A DNA stretch of 64,000 bases from Methylobacterium sp. Leaf104 (GTDB taxonomy: Bacteria > Pseudomonadota > Alphaproteobacteria > Rhizobiales > Beijerinckiaceae), in the NCBI RefSeq assembly GCF_001422885.1, contig NZ_LMMZ01000001.1, positions 248,753 through 312,752 on the forward strand. The letters run 5' to 3'. Below, piece after piece: positions 39,297-47,898 of this stretch. The notes under the pieces were generated by a model that worked only from the letters and a program-made list of their open reading frames with translations, was not told where the DNA came from and did no database searches. The translations under genes were made by a program, and so were the position numbers. The first letter of the stretch is position 1; each line of letters opens with the position of its first letter.

Positions 39297-40508
39297 GTGG
39301 CCACCGACGACATCCTGACCCGTCCGCTCGGCGGCAAGCCGACCGCCGGCCAGCGCCTGCGGTCGTTGCGACGGGTGCGGGTGAGCCCCCCGATGATCTT
39401 CGGCGGACTCCTGGCGGGTCTCGTCGTCGGTGCCAGCATCCTCGTCGTGGCCGGCGATCCCGAAGGGGGCGAACCGAGCGCGGTGGCGGTCATCGCGCAT
39501 CGCGAACCGGCGGTCCCGGAGCCGGCCGTGCAGGCGGCCGCCCGGCCCGAAGAGCCGAAATCCGGTCCGAGCAGCGCGAGCGACGTCGAGAACGCCTCGG
39601 GCGTGACCGTGGTGCGCCCGACCGGCACGGCGGCGCCTACCGACGCGGTGGTGATCCAGGTCCCATCGGCGGCGCCGGTGAAGCTGAGCGCCGCCCCCGA
39701 TCCGCGCCTCGTCGAGCGCGGGCGCCACGGCAACATTCCGCGCCTCGGGGACGGGCGCCTGCGCGCCCTCGACGTCTACGCGCGGCCGGATGCCGGCGGC
39801 TCTGGTCCTCGCATCGCCATCCTGGTGTCCGGCCTGGGGATCGGGCAGGCGGCCACGGCCAGCGCCATCACCCGGCTGCCCCCCGCGATCAGCCTGGGCT
39901 TCGCACCCTACGGCAGCGACCTCGAGCGGACCGTGGCGCGGGCCCGCGAAGCCGGGCACGAGGCCCTGCTCCAGGCGCCGATGGAGCCCTTCGACTATCC
40001 CGACAGCGATCCCGGTCCCCAGACGCTGCTCACGAGCTCGCGCCCGCCGGAAAATCTCGACCGCCTGAGCTGGGTCATGAGCCGGTTCTCCGGCTTCGTC
40101 GGCATCGTCAACTACATGGGCGCGAAGCTCACCAGCGACCCGGCCGCCCTGGAGCCGGTCCTGCGTGAGATCGGCGCCCGCGGCCTCGGCTTCGTCGACG
40201 ACGGAACCTCGCCGCGCTCCCTCGCCGCCTCGCTGGCCGCCAAGGTGAAGGTCCCCGTCGCCCGGGCCGAGATCGTGCTCGACGCCCTGCCGCGTCCCGA
40301 GGCCATCGACCGGGAACTCGCCCGGCTCGAAGCCCAGGCCCGCCAGAAGGGCTTCGCCTTCGCCTCCGCATCCGCCCTGCCGATGAGCATCGAGCGGATC
40401 GCCCGCTGGGCCGCCGAGGCGGAGGCGCGCGGCATCCGGCTCGTGCCCGTCAGCGTCGCCCTGCGGGGCGCTGGTCCGAATACCCGGCTGACCAGCGCGA
40501 AACCCTGA
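39297..40508 (+). CDS. Divergent polysaccharide deacetylase family protein (YibQ-like)
   Basis: 403 codons from a GTG start. One transmembrane helix (about residues 35-56) anchors a proline- and alanine-rich linker and a C-terminal divergent polysaccharide deacetylase domain (from about residue 165: RIAILVSGLGIGQAAT; AREAGHEALLQAPMEPFDYP; NYMGAKLTSD; LGFVDDGTSP). YibQ-type proteins follow envC and ctpA-like genes in many proteobacteria. Catalytic metal ligands typical of true deacetylases are not obvious, so enzymatic activity is uncertain. Confidence 0.85.
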   Translation: MATDDILTRPLGGKPTAGQRLRSLRRVRVSPPMIFGGLLAGLVVGASILVVAGDPEGGEPSAVAVIAHREPAVPEPAVQAAARPEEPKSGPSSASDVENASGVTVVRPTGTAAPTDAVVIQVPSAAPVKLSAAPDPRLVERGRHGNIPRLGDGRLRALDVYARPDAGGSGPRIAILVSGLGIGQAATASAITRLPPAISLGFAPYGSDLERTVARAREAGHEALLQAPMEPFDYPDSDPGPQTLLTSSRPPENLDRLSWVMSRFSGFVGIVNYMGAKLTSDPAALEPVLREIGARGLGFVDDGTSPRSLAASLAAKVKVPVARAEIVLDALPRPEAIDRELARLEAQARQKGFAFASASALPMSIERIARWAAEAEARGIRLVPVSVALRGAGPNTRLTSAKP

Positions 40509-40598
40509 GGCGTCCGCGCCGACGGCCCGACATGGAATTGCGCTCGGCCGCCGTTTCGTGCGTTGCGGCACATACCGCGCCTGCCTATGGTCGCGCCC

Positions 40599-41144
40599 AT
40601 GACCGCATTCCCGATCGCCGGCGGCGCCGACCTCCCATACCGTCCCTGCGTCGGCATCACGCTGATCTCGCGCGCCGGTCTCGTCTTCATCGGGCGGCGG
40701 CGTGCCGATGCCGGGCCGGAGCACGTGGCGGACGGACGGGCCTGGCAGATGCCTCAGGGCGGAATCGACGAAGGCGAAGATCCGGCGGCGGCCGCCCTGC
40801 GCGAGCTCTACGAGGAGACAAACGTCGCGCCTGGTTCGGTGGTCCGCCTCGGCGAGACCGCGGATTGGCTCTCCTACGACCTGCCGCCGGAGGTGCTCAA
40901 GCAGGCCTGGAAGGGACGCTACCGCGGCCAGACCCAGAAGTGGTTCGCCTTCGGCTTTCTCGGTTCCGACGACGAGATCGACGTCGCGACACCCGGCGAC
41001 GGGGCCTTCAAGTCCGAGTTCGACGCCTGGCGCTGGGAGCCCATTGCCGGGCTGCCGGACCTGATCGTGCCGTTCAAGCGGCCGGTCTACGAGGGCGTGG
41101 TCCGGGCCTTCGCGGGACTCACGGCGTGGCGCGCCCCCGCGTGA
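40599..41144 (+). CDS. rppH: RNA pyrophosphohydrolase RppH
   Basis: 181 codons. A Nudix hydrolase that removes pyrophosphate from the 5' end of mRNA and starts decay. The Nudix box runs from Gly54 to Val76 (GGIDEGEDP ... RELYEETNV), with Asn at the usual Gly position of the last triplet. [11 protein letters not shown] and QKWFAFGF are also typical of RppH. ATG at 40599 is preferred; 40587 and 40563 are upstream alternatives. Last of the conserved housekeeping run. Confidence 0.93.
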   Translation: MTAFPIAGGADLPYRPCVGITLISRAGLVFIGRRRADAGPEHVADGRAWQMPQGGIDEGEDPAAAALRELYEETNVAPGSVVRLGETADWLSYDLPPEVLKQAWKGRYRGQTQKWFAFGFLGSDDEIDVATPGDGAFKSEFDAWRWEPIAGLPDLIVPFKRPVYEGVVRAFAGLTAWRAPA

Positions 41145-41158
41145 CGGCCTGACGCCCG

Positions 41159-41770
41159 ATGCGATGGTGGTCGATCCCGATCCTGTTGGTGCTCGGATGG
41201 TTCGCGTACACGCTGACGCCGCTCTGGGCGCTCTACGACCTCGCCCGTGCGGTGCAGGCGCACGACACGGACTACATCGGCCGGCACGTCAACTTCCGCA
41301 CCCTGCGCTTGTCGGTGATCCGTCAGGCCGCGGCGGCTGCGCAGGCGCGCGATCCGGCGGCACCCGACGCCGAGCCACGGGAGCGCCAGCGCATCGCCGA
41401 GGCCGCCGCCGCCCTGGCGATCCCCATCGCCGAGGCCCTGGTCACGCCCGCCACGGTGGTCGATCTCCTCGATGACGGCTGGCCGCAATCGGTGGAGCTC
41501 GGCCGCAACCCGCCGGAGGGCAAGTCCGGGGGTGGGGGCCTGCGCATCGACAGCCTGCGCCGGCTGATCCCGTTCTACCTCGCCTCGGAGATGCGAGGCT
41601 TCCGCACCGTCGTGATCGGCGTGCCGCCTGAGGCCGGCCGCGACCGCCGCCTGCGGATTCGCCTGCGCCTGCGCGGCTGGACCTGGCGCCTCGTCGATAT
41701 CGAGCTCAACGACGAGCTGCGCGAGCGCATCGCCCAGGCCTTCGCGCGCACCGGCGCGAAGGCCCGCTGA
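41159..41770 (+). CDS. DUF2939 domain protein
   Basis: 203 codons. One N-terminal hydrophobic helix (residues 4-22) acts as signal anchor, followed by the DUF2939 start TPLWALYDLARAVQAHDTDY and VNFRTLRLSVIRQ. The rest is probably periplasmic. Function is unknown. It follows rppH by 14 bp and converges with the ROK-like gene. Confidence 0.82.
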   Translation: MRWWSIPILLVLGWFAYTLTPLWALYDLARAVQAHDTDYIGRHVNFRTLRLSVIRQAAAAAQARDPAAPDAEPRERQRIAEAAAALAIPIAEALVTPATVVDLLDDGWPQSVELGRNPPEGKSGGGGLRIDSLRRLIPFYLASEMRGFRTVVIGVPPEAGRDRRLRIRLRLRGWTWRLVDIELNDELRERIAQAFARTGAKAR

Positions 41771-41785
41771 GAGGTCGGATCCGCT

Positions 41786-42862
41786 TCAATCCGCGTCCTC
41801 GGTGCCCCAATTGGTGAACCGCGCATTGCCGAGCCCGGTGCCGATGGTGAGAACGCCCCACCGCGTCACGGTCTTGCGGTCCGGAACCTCGCTGAGGCCC
41901 TGCACCACGGCGTCGTTGTGCATCACCACCATGGTCGGATGCTCGCCGATGCGGGGGATCGCCGCCGTGATGCGCTCGACGAGATTGAAGTCGCTGCCTT
42001 CCCAGTTGCCGGGCAGGTTCTGCCCGCCGCGATCGATCGTGCCGTCGGCCTCGATCATGCCGGGGCAGCCGATGCCGAGGAAGGGCGCCAGGGTCAGGTT
42101 TGCACGGTCCGCCCGCCGGATCAGGTCGTTGAGCATGCCCACGAGGCGCTCCACCGCCTCGTCGCGGCTGGGCATCGGATTCTCGTCGCAATGGCGCCAG
42201 ATTTCGGAGCGCCAGACTTCGCTGCGCGACAGATCTGCGGCCTTCCTGAGGTTCGTGACCACGACCCCCGCGCGGATGTTGCTGCCGCCGATGTCGACGG
42301 CGAGCAGGCTGTCGTAACCGGAGAACATCCAGGACGGCGCCAGATGCACGGCGCCGATCAGGCCGCCTTCGTCGGGATGGTGCCGGATCGGTTCGAGGGT
42401 GATGTCGAGGCCCCCGGCGCGCAGGAGGAAGCCCGCGCGTGCGACCGCGAGGCGGCCGGCCCGGCTGTCGGAGAAGCCGCCGCCGACCACGATCGCCTCG
42501 GTGCCCTCCCAGCCGTCCTGGCCGAGAAAGAGGCGGGCCACCCGCGCGAGCTCCTGGGCGAAATCCTCGACGGCACTGAGCACCACGCCGGAGGCGAGGG
42601 GAACGTCGCCCAGCAGGATCTGGTCCAGTCGACGCTTGGAGAAGTCGCAGCTGTCCTTGTCGCCGAGGGGATCGTCGCCGAGCGCGCGCAGGCGCTCCCG
42701 GCACGCTTCCAGCATCTCGCGGAACGCAGACTTCGAAACCCGGTCGCCGATGAAGCCGTCGCCGTCCTTCAGCTCGATATTGTAATCGTCGACCACCACC
42801 GACGGCAGCCGTTGCGCCGCGTGCGCGATGCCCGCCTCGCGGATCTGAGTGTCCTTCGCCAT
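41786..42862 (-). CDS. ROK-like (hexokinase-fold) protein with circularly permuted motif order
   Basis: 358 codons. The typical ROK sugar-kinase motifs are all present but out of order. What is normally the C-terminal half comes first: a helix (about 97-113), then IVVGGGFSD (124-132), then the DEGGLIGAVHLA motif (164-175). What is normally the N-terminal half follows: the phosphate-binding VDIGGSNIRAG (189-199), GIGCPG (263-268), NLPGNW, the HND segment with the expected catalytic Asp317, and LTIGTGLGN (338-346). The protein ends shortly after. The zinc-binding CxCGxxGC motif is missing. An N-terminal segment without clear similarity (1-95) replaces it. The order fits a circular permutation joined at the old termini near residue 180. 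Substrate unknown. Shadow frames on this strand do not look coding. Confidence 0.8.
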   Translation of the reverse strand: MAKDTQIREAGIAHAAQRLPSVVVDDYNIELKDGDGFIGDRVSKSAFREMLEACRERLRALGDDPLGDKDSCDFSKRRLDQILLGDVPLASGVVLSAVEDFAQELARVARLFLGQDGWEGTEAIVVGGGFSDSRAGRLAVARAGFLLRAGGLDITLEPIRHHPDEGGLIGAVHLAPSWMFSGYDSLLAVDIGGSNIRAGVVVTNLRKAADLSRSEVWRSEIWRHCDENPMPSRDEAVERLVGMLNDLIRRADRANLTLAPFLGIGCPGMIEADGTIDRGGQNLPGNWEGSDFNLVERITAAIPRIGEHPTMVVMHNDAVVQGLSEVPDRKTVTRWGVLTIGTGLGNARFTNWGTEDAD

Positions 42863-42917
42863 GCCTGTCCGCCTGCCCTGTGCCTGGTCCTTACGCGCAG
42901 CTCAACGCACGGGGCGT

Positions 42918-43280
42918 TCACTTGGGCTTGGCGGTTTCGCCCGGGGCCGGCGCCTTCGGCTCGCGAGCCTCCATCAGGTCCTCGGCCTTGTCCTCGTCGG
43001 TGTCGCCGCCGCGCTCGATCGTCTTCTCGGGATTGGCGGCCAGGGCGCGCACGATCTCGACCAGACGCTCGCACTCCGCGGCGTACTTGTAGGTCTCCAG
43101 CACGATGGCGGCGTCGCGCAGCGTGCGCAGGTCGCGCACCGTCTGCTTGTTGGCGGTCTCGCGCAGCTCGGACTTGCCCGCGATCGCCTCCTCAAGCTTG
43201 GCGCCCTTCACATCGCAGGCTGCCGAAGCGGCCGCGGTGCTGGCGAGGAGGACAAGGAGGGGGGCGAAGAGAAGGCGCAT
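42918..43280 (-). CDS. Small secreted protein of unknown function
   Basis: 120 codons. A signal peptide (residues 1-20, ending ASA) precedes a highly charged, helix-forming chain with two Cys (ACDVKG and AAECERL) that may form a disulfide. The tail is rich in Glu, Pro, Ala and Lys. No family recognised. It lies 55 bp upstream of the ROK-like gene on the same strand, and 51 bp downstream of the receiver gene. Confidence 0.65.
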   Translation of the reverse strand: MRLLFAPLLVLLASTAAASAACDVKGAKLEEAIAGKSELRETANKQTVRDLRTLRDAAIVLETYKYAAECERLVEIVRALAANPEKTIERGGDTDEDKAEDLMEAREPKAPAPGETAKPK

Positions 43281-43331
43281 GCGAGGGCTCCGGACTCCGG
43301 TGGCCGAACCCGCGCCGCGCGCGGTCCGGTC

Positions 43332-43760
43332 TCAGCCGTGATGGGGGTGGGAACGCAGAATCTCGTTGGCGAGGGCCACGAGATGGCTCAGGCGGTAGGG
43401 TTTCGGAACGAAGACGGACTGGGTGACCGCATCGGCCTGGGAAAGGTGGCCGCGCCCGCCCGAGGTGTAGACCACCGGCAGGTTCGGCAAGTGCCGGCGG
43501 GCGCGATGCGCGAGAGTGATTCCGTTCGTGTTGCGGGCCAGATCGATATCGGTGAAGAGCAGGTCGACGCGCTCCCGCGCCAGGATGTCCTCCGCCGCAT
43601 CGGCATCGGCGGCGGTGAGGACGCGGTAGCCCTCGTCGAGCAGCGCCTCGGCGGCGAGCTCGCAGACCATGGCCTCATCCTCGACCACCAGGACGGTCTC
43701 GGCGGCGCCGCGGGGGCTGAAGGCGGGATGGGCGGGAAAGGCGCAGGCGAAGGAAATCAT
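43332..43760 (-). CDS. Stand-alone response regulator receiver
   Basis: 142 codons. A single receiver domain and nothing else. Acidic pocket LVVEDEA, phospho-acceptor Asp in LLFTDIDLA, Thr/Ser in VVYTSGG, and Lys in VPKPYR. A leader of about 20 residues precedes the domain. It has no output domain, so it must act by binding partners, for example in the general stress pathway of alphaproteobacteria. No histidine kinase is adjacent. The start at 43760 was chosen because the long upstream frame has no similarity. Confidence 0.82.
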   Translation of the reverse strand: MISFACAFPAHPAFSPRGAAETVLVVEDEAMVCELAAEALLDEGYRVLTAADADAAEDILARERVDLLFTDIDLARNTNGITLAHRARRHLPNLPVVYTSGGRGHLSQADAVTQSVFVPKPYRLSHLVALANEILRSHPHHG

Positions 43761-43818
43761 GACGCAACTCCTACTCACCCGGCGTGAGCCCCTGGGGGGC
43801 GGGCCGGATCGCAAGACA

Positions 43819-43844
43819 AACGGGTCGCCGAGGCGCATCGTTCG
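43819..43844 (-). promoter_or_regulatory. Possible EcfG-type general-stress promoter of the receiver gene
   Basis: On the minus strand CGAAC (43844-43840), a 17-bp spacer, and CGTT (43822-43819), 58 bp before the start. The EcfG consensus is roughly GGAAC-N16/17-CGTT; the first base mismatches. Confidence 0.28.
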
Positions 43845-43928
43845 CCGCCGATCACTCCAATTGCGCGGACTTGGTAAGCGAAGCTTTAACCCTGCGGGTC
43901 GGCCGGTGAATGGACGTGCGTCCCACCG

Positions 43929-44600
43929 ATGACCCGTCCCTGGCACCTCGGCTTCGGCCTGATCCTCACGGCCCTCGCCGGCTACGTGGACGCCCTCGGG
44001 TTCATCCGGCTCGGCGGCCTCTACACCTCGTTCATGAGCGGGAACACGACCCAGTTCGCGGTCTCCCTCGGGCACGGGGACCCGCATCACGCCATCCTGC
44101 CGGCCCTGCTGATCGTGGCCTTCCTCCTCGGCGGCATCTGCGGCGGCGGTCTGTCGGCCCTGACGCCGGCACGCTGGGTCACCCCGGTCATCCTCGGCTT
44201 CGAGACCGCGATCGTCGGGGCCGCCTTCGAGACCGCCACGGCCGCGCCGGATTCGGGCATCGCCTCGCTGATGCTGGCCCTGGCCATGGGCGCGCAGAAC
44301 GCCGTCCTGTCCCACGTCCAGGGCTTCCGGGCCGGGACCACCTTCGTCACCGGCGCCCTGTTCGGCTTCGGCCAGAAGCTCGCCCTGGCGCTTGCCCGGC
44401 GCGGAGCGCGCACGGCCTGGATCGGCGACGGCGTCGTCTGGTTCTCGCTCCTCGTCGGATCGGTGGCCGGGACGGTCGCCTACGGGAAGCTGGCGTTGTA
44501 TGCCCTCGCCATTCCCGCCGGCATCGCCGGCCTCCTCGCACTCCTGGCGACGGTCCTGACGGCGCGTGCGGCGCCGGCGAAGGCCGCCGCGGGGAAATGA
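43929..44600 (+). CDS. YoaK-like (DUF1275) membrane protein
   Basis: 223 codons. About six to seven hydrophobic helices. The family signature is seen in GYVDALGFIRLGGLYTSFMSGNTTQ near the N-terminus and in GAQNAVLSHVQG. YoaK/DUF1275 proteins are inner-membrane proteins of unknown function. It lies 34 bp before the WD40 gene on the same strand. Confidence 0.88.
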   Translation: MTRPWHLGFGLILTALAGYVDALGFIRLGGLYTSFMSGNTTQFAVSLGHGDPHHAILPALLIVAFLLGGICGGGLSALTPARWVTPVILGFETAIVGAAFETATAAPDSGIASLMLALAMGAQNAVLSHVQGFRAGTTFVTGALFGFGQKLALALARRGARTAWIGDGVVWFSLLVGSVAGTVAYGKLALYALAIPAGIAGLLALLATVLTARAAPAKAAAGK

Positions 44601-44633
44601 GCCCGCGAGACCCTGGTTGAGAGATCCGCTGCG

Positions 44634-45635
44634 ATGAGTGCCCCCTCTCTTCTCGATCACGTGACGCCGGTCGCGGCCGGCGCCCATGTCACCGCCACGG
44701 TGTGGCTGAAGGACACCCTCGCCCTCGCCCTCGGGGACGGAGGTGTGGTCCTGGCCTCCGGTGCCGAGACCCGCCGGGTCGAGGTCCACCCGGAGGCGGG
44801 CGTGCTCGTGGCGGCCGGCGACGGGCGCCGCCTCGTGACCGGCGGCGACGATGGCCGGGTCGTCGCGACCTCGGACACGGGCGACGTCGTCGAGGTCGCG
44901 ACCGCCAGGAACGGCGCCTGGATCGACGCCCTCGCCCTGCATCCCGATGGCGGCCTCGCCTATGCGGCCGGGCGCAACGTCGTCGCCCGCGACGCCAAGG
45001 GACGGGAAAAGACCTTCGCGGCGCCCTCCACGGCCCGCGGCCTCGCCTTCGCGCCCAAGGGCTACCGCCTCGCGGTCGCGCACTACAACGGCGCCACCCT
45101 CTGGTATCCCAATCTCGACACCGCCCCCGACTTCGTCGAGTGGAAGGGCTCGCATATCGACGTGACCTGGTCGCCCGACGGCCGGTTCGTGGTGACGACG
45201 ATGCAGGAAAACTCCCTGCATGGCTGGCGCCTCCAGCCCGATCGCGGCCACATGCGGATGTCGGGCTATCCCGCCAAGGTTCGCTCGGTCTCCTGGTCCG
45301 GCGACGGCCACTGGCTCGCCACCAGCGGCGCGGAAGCCGCCATCGTGTGGCCGTTCGATTCTAAGGAAGGTCCCACCGGCAAGGCGCCGCGGGAATGCGG
45401 CGTGCGCCCCGCCCGGGTCTCGCGGGTGGCGTTCCACCCCAAGGCCCTGGTGCTGGCCATCGGCTACGAGGACGGGTGCATCCTGCTCGTTCGCTTCTCC
45501 GACGCTTCGGAGCTGCTGGTGCGCCACGCGGTCAAGGGCAGCGGCATCTCGGCCCTGGCCTGGGACGGACGCGGCAGCCGCCTTGCCTTCGGCTGCGCCG
45601 ACGGGCAGGCCGGCATCCTCACCCTGCCGGCCTGA
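44634..45635 (+). CDS. WD40-repeat beta-propeller protein
   Basis: 333 codons. Degenerate WD40 repeats run over the whole length (for example DVTWSPDGRFVVTTMQEN, RSVSWSGDGHWLATSGAEAA, SALAWDGRGSRLAFGCADG), enough for a seven-bladed propeller. No signal peptide. Such proteins serve as binding platforms. Similar genes accompany COG0523 zinc GTPases in some Rhizobiales, as I recall, but here that GTPase is 39 kb away. The 95-codon gene follows after 5 bp, so they are probably one operon. Confidence 0.85.
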   Translation: MSAPSLLDHVTPVAAGAHVTATVWLKDTLALALGDGGVVLASGAETRRVEVHPEAGVLVAAGDGRRLVTGGDDGRVVATSDTGDVVEVATARNGAWIDALALHPDGGLAYAAGRNVVARDAKGREKTFAAPSTARGLAFAPKGYRLAVAHYNGATLWYPNLDTAPDFVEWKGSHIDVTWSPDGRFVVTTMQENSLHGWRLQPDRGHMRMSGYPAKVRSVSWSGDGHWLATSGAEAAIVWPFDSKEGPTGKAPRECGVRPARVSRVAFHPKALVLAIGYEDGCILLVRFSDASELLVRHAVKGSGISALAWDGRGSRLAFGCADGQAGILTLPA

Positions 45636-45640
45636 CGGCG

Positions 45641-45928
45641 ATGGCGCTGTTCGGCTTCGGTACCCGCCGGCCTGCGGCCGACCAGGGCGCCCGAGAGGCG
45701 ATCGTCGCCTGGGTCCGCCACCACGGCGGGCTCGCGGACCCCGTCGTCGTCAAGGCGAGCGAGATCGTCTGCGCCGATCCGGTCTGTCCGGGCACCGAGA
45801 CCGTCATCCTGATCCTGGCGCCCGGGCGCCCGACCCGGGCCGTGAAGGTCGCGCGGCCCATGCCCGAGGTCACCGAGGCAGACGTCATCGCGGCCCTCGC
45901 GGGGGAGGGAGCTCCGTCGGAACCTTGA
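45641..45928 (+). CDS. Small conserved protein with VCADPVCPG motif
   Basis: 95 codons. The centre reads VVKASEIVCADPVCPGTETVI, then RAVKVARPMPEVTEADVIAAL. Two Cys four residues apart could bind metal or a cofactor. Short proteins with a similar C(x4)CPG core are known as conserved hypotheticals. No signal peptide or membrane segment. It starts 5 bp after the WD40 gene, so translation is probably coupled. Confidence 0.7.
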   Translation: MALFGFGTRRPAADQGAREAIVAWVRHHGGLADPVVVKASEIVCADPVCPGTETVILILAPGRPTRAVKVARPMPEVTEADVIAALAGEGAPSEP

Positions 45929-45995
45929 GCGTCCGCCCGGAACCTGCCGAGCCGTCGCACCCTTGTCCCACACCGTCACCCGCGCGGAGAGGCCG

Positions 45996-46523
45996 GTGTT
46001 TCGTGTCCTACGCACCCTGGGGCTCGCCCTCGGACTCCTCGGCGGCGCTATTGCGGCGCAGGCTCCGGAATTCGCCCAGCAATACGCTCAGCGCCTCGGC
46101 GGCACGCTGGACGAGCTGCGCCGGGTGGTCTCCGGCTTCGAGGCCGATGCCAGCGCCACCGGGCGCAGCCGCGACGATGCGGTGGCGCGCCTGCGCGGCG
46201 ACGGCGACCCGCTCGTCGCCCGCCGCGGCGAGGCGGCCCGACGGGACATCGTGCGTCTCGCCGCCCTGGATCGCCAGCGGCAGGAGCTCGCGGAGGCCGG
46301 CGGCCCCCTCGGCCGCGTCGTCGCGCTGATGCGCGATCCCGACCTTTCCCTCGCGCGGGCCACCTACCAGGATTACGCCCCCGCCATCCCGACCACCGCC
46401 GACGGCCTGACCGCGGGCCTCGTCGGCTTCCTCGCCACCTGGGCTGGCTGGCGCATCCTCGCCGATCTCGTCCGGCGCCTGATCGCGGGCCGCAACCGCC
46501 GGTCCGTGACCCGGCCGGCGTGA
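45996..46523 (+). CDS. DUF2937 family membrane protein
   Basis: 175 codons from a GTG start preceded by GGAGAGG. It starts with a hydrophobic segment (FRVLRTLGLALGLLGGAIAAQ), continues with PEFAQQYAQRLGGTLDELRRVV typical of DUF2937, a coiled-coil-like middle, and a second hydrophobic helix (LVGFLATWAGWRI) near the C-terminus. A TTG at 45963 is an alternative start. Function unknown. Third gene of the WD40-small protein-DUF2937 run. Confidence 0.8.
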   Translation: MFRVLRTLGLALGLLGGAIAAQAPEFAQQYAQRLGGTLDELRRVVSGFEADASATGRSRDDAVARLRGDGDPLVARRGEAARRDIVRLAALDRQRQELAEAGGPLGRVVALMRDPDLSLARATYQDYAPAIPTTADGLTAGLVGFLATWAGWRILADLVRRLIAGRNRRSVTRPA

Positions 46524-46654
46524 GGCGTCCGGTCCGCCCGCGAGGGTGCGACTGTTGCGCTGCGTCTACAGCTTGGCCCCCGCGGCTGCACTAGGGTCTG
46601 GTCGTTAGCGCACGGGCCTCATCCTGGCGCCGTTTCACGGCCTCCATCGAACCC

Positions 46655-47893
46655 ATGGCGCGCGCTCCCTCCACTCCGGTCGATCCAGCCCTCGATGCCG
46701 CGGCCCTGCTGCGCCGCATCGGGTTCATCGGCCTGTTCGTGATCATCCCGGTGGCCGCCCAGGTCGCCAGGAGGGCCGTGGTCATCCTGGCGCCGATCGC
46801 CATCGCGCTGCTGCTCCTGGCGAGTGCCATCGACGGCCGGGCCCGCCCGGTCCGGCCGGCCTCCTCCCGCCTGTTGCGCTCGTCCGCCTTCCTGGCCGGC
46901 TGCCTCGTGATCCTGTGGTCGGCGCTGTCGCTGGTCTGGACGCCGTTCCTCAGCCTCGCCACCGAGCGGCTGCTGAACGTGATCGCCACGCTGCTGATGA
47001 TCATGGCCGCCTATCTCGCCCTGCCGGACCGCATGCGCTCGGCCAATCTCTACCTCCTGCCGGTGGGCGTGGCGGCGGCGGCCGTCTTCGCCATCGGCCT
47101 CGGGCTCACGGGGCAGGGGCCGTTCGGCCAGGGCCTGCTCGGCGCCGACGAGGACGCGATCCTGGATCGCGGCCTGATCCTCCTCGTCCTGTTCCTCTGG
47201 CCGGCCGTGTCCTGGCTCCGGTCGCGCGGGCGCAACGGCGAGGCCCTCGGGGTCGCGCTGCTGGTGTCGGTCGCGCTCCTCGTCTCCCCCGGGCCGACCA
47301 CCCTGGTCGCCCTGGCGGTGGGCGCCGTCGCCTTCGCGCTCGCCGCGTTCCGGCCGGTCCTGGCGCCGCGGCTCCTCGGGGTCACGGCGGCGGCCCTGCT
47401 GGTGCTGGGCCCGATCCTGCCCTTCGTCGCCCGGCCGATCGGCGCCACGGTGTTCGGCGGCCGTGCGCCCGGCGTTCTCAGCCTCAAGGCCTGGCAGACC
47501 ATCGTCACCAGCGAGCCCTTGCGGCTCGTCACCGGGCACGGCCTCGAGACGGCCCTGCGCGGCCGCTACGTCAATCTGCTGCCGATGAACGCGCCGCGCA
47601 CCCTGCTGTTCGAGCTCTGGTACGAACTCGGCCTGGTGGGAGCCTTCGCCGCCGCGTTCGCCCTGCACGCCGCGATCCGGCGAGCCGGCCGCGAGGCGTC
47701 CGTGCTGGTGCCGGGTGCGATGGGGGCCTTCGCCTCGGCCTTCCTCATCGCCTGCATCGGCGTCGGGATGACGGTGATGTGGTGGCTCACCACCCTGACC
47801 CTCGCCGTCCTGGTCTTCGTCGCGGTCGAGCGCGGGCAGTTCCGCACCCGCCGGCCGAAGGCCAGCCTGCTTGCCTCCATCCGGAAGGCCTGA
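46655..47893 (+). CDS. O-antigen ligase-like polytopic membrane protein
   Basis: 412 codons with about 10 to 12 hydrophobic helices. The periplasmic loop region near residues 285-330 contains VTGHGLETALRGRYVN and HN/LLFELWYELGLVGA, the layout of the Wzy/WaaL O-antigen ligase and polymerase family. Which reaction it carries out (ligation or polymerisation of a surface polysaccharide) cannot be told. No polysaccharide gene cluster surrounds it. Confidence 0.8.
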   Translation: MARAPSTPVDPALDAAALLRRIGFIGLFVIIPVAAQVARRAVVILAPIAIALLLLASAIDGRARPVRPASSRLLRSSAFLAGCLVILWSALSLVWTPFLSLATERLLNVIATLLMIMAAYLALPDRMRSANLYLLPVGVAAAAVFAIGLGLTGQGPFGQGLLGADEDAILDRGLILLVLFLWPAVSWLRSRGRNGEALGVALLVSVALLVSPGPTTLVALAVGAVAFALAAFRPVLAPRLLGVTAAALLVLGPILPFVARPIGATVFGGRAPGVLSLKAWQTIVTSEPLRLVTGHGLETALRGRYVNLLPMNAPRTLLFELWYELGLVGAFAAAFALHAAIRRAGREASVLVPGAMGAFASAFLIACIGVGMTVMWWLTTLTLAVLVFVAVERGQFRTRRPKASLLASIRKA

Positions 47894-47898
47894 GCGCC

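Noticed and set aside
37614..40724. A 1,036-codon open frame on the minus strand opposite ctpA and the YibQ-like gene
   Set aside because: Antisense shadow; no recognisable domain, and the plus-strand genes have catalytic motifs in the right order.
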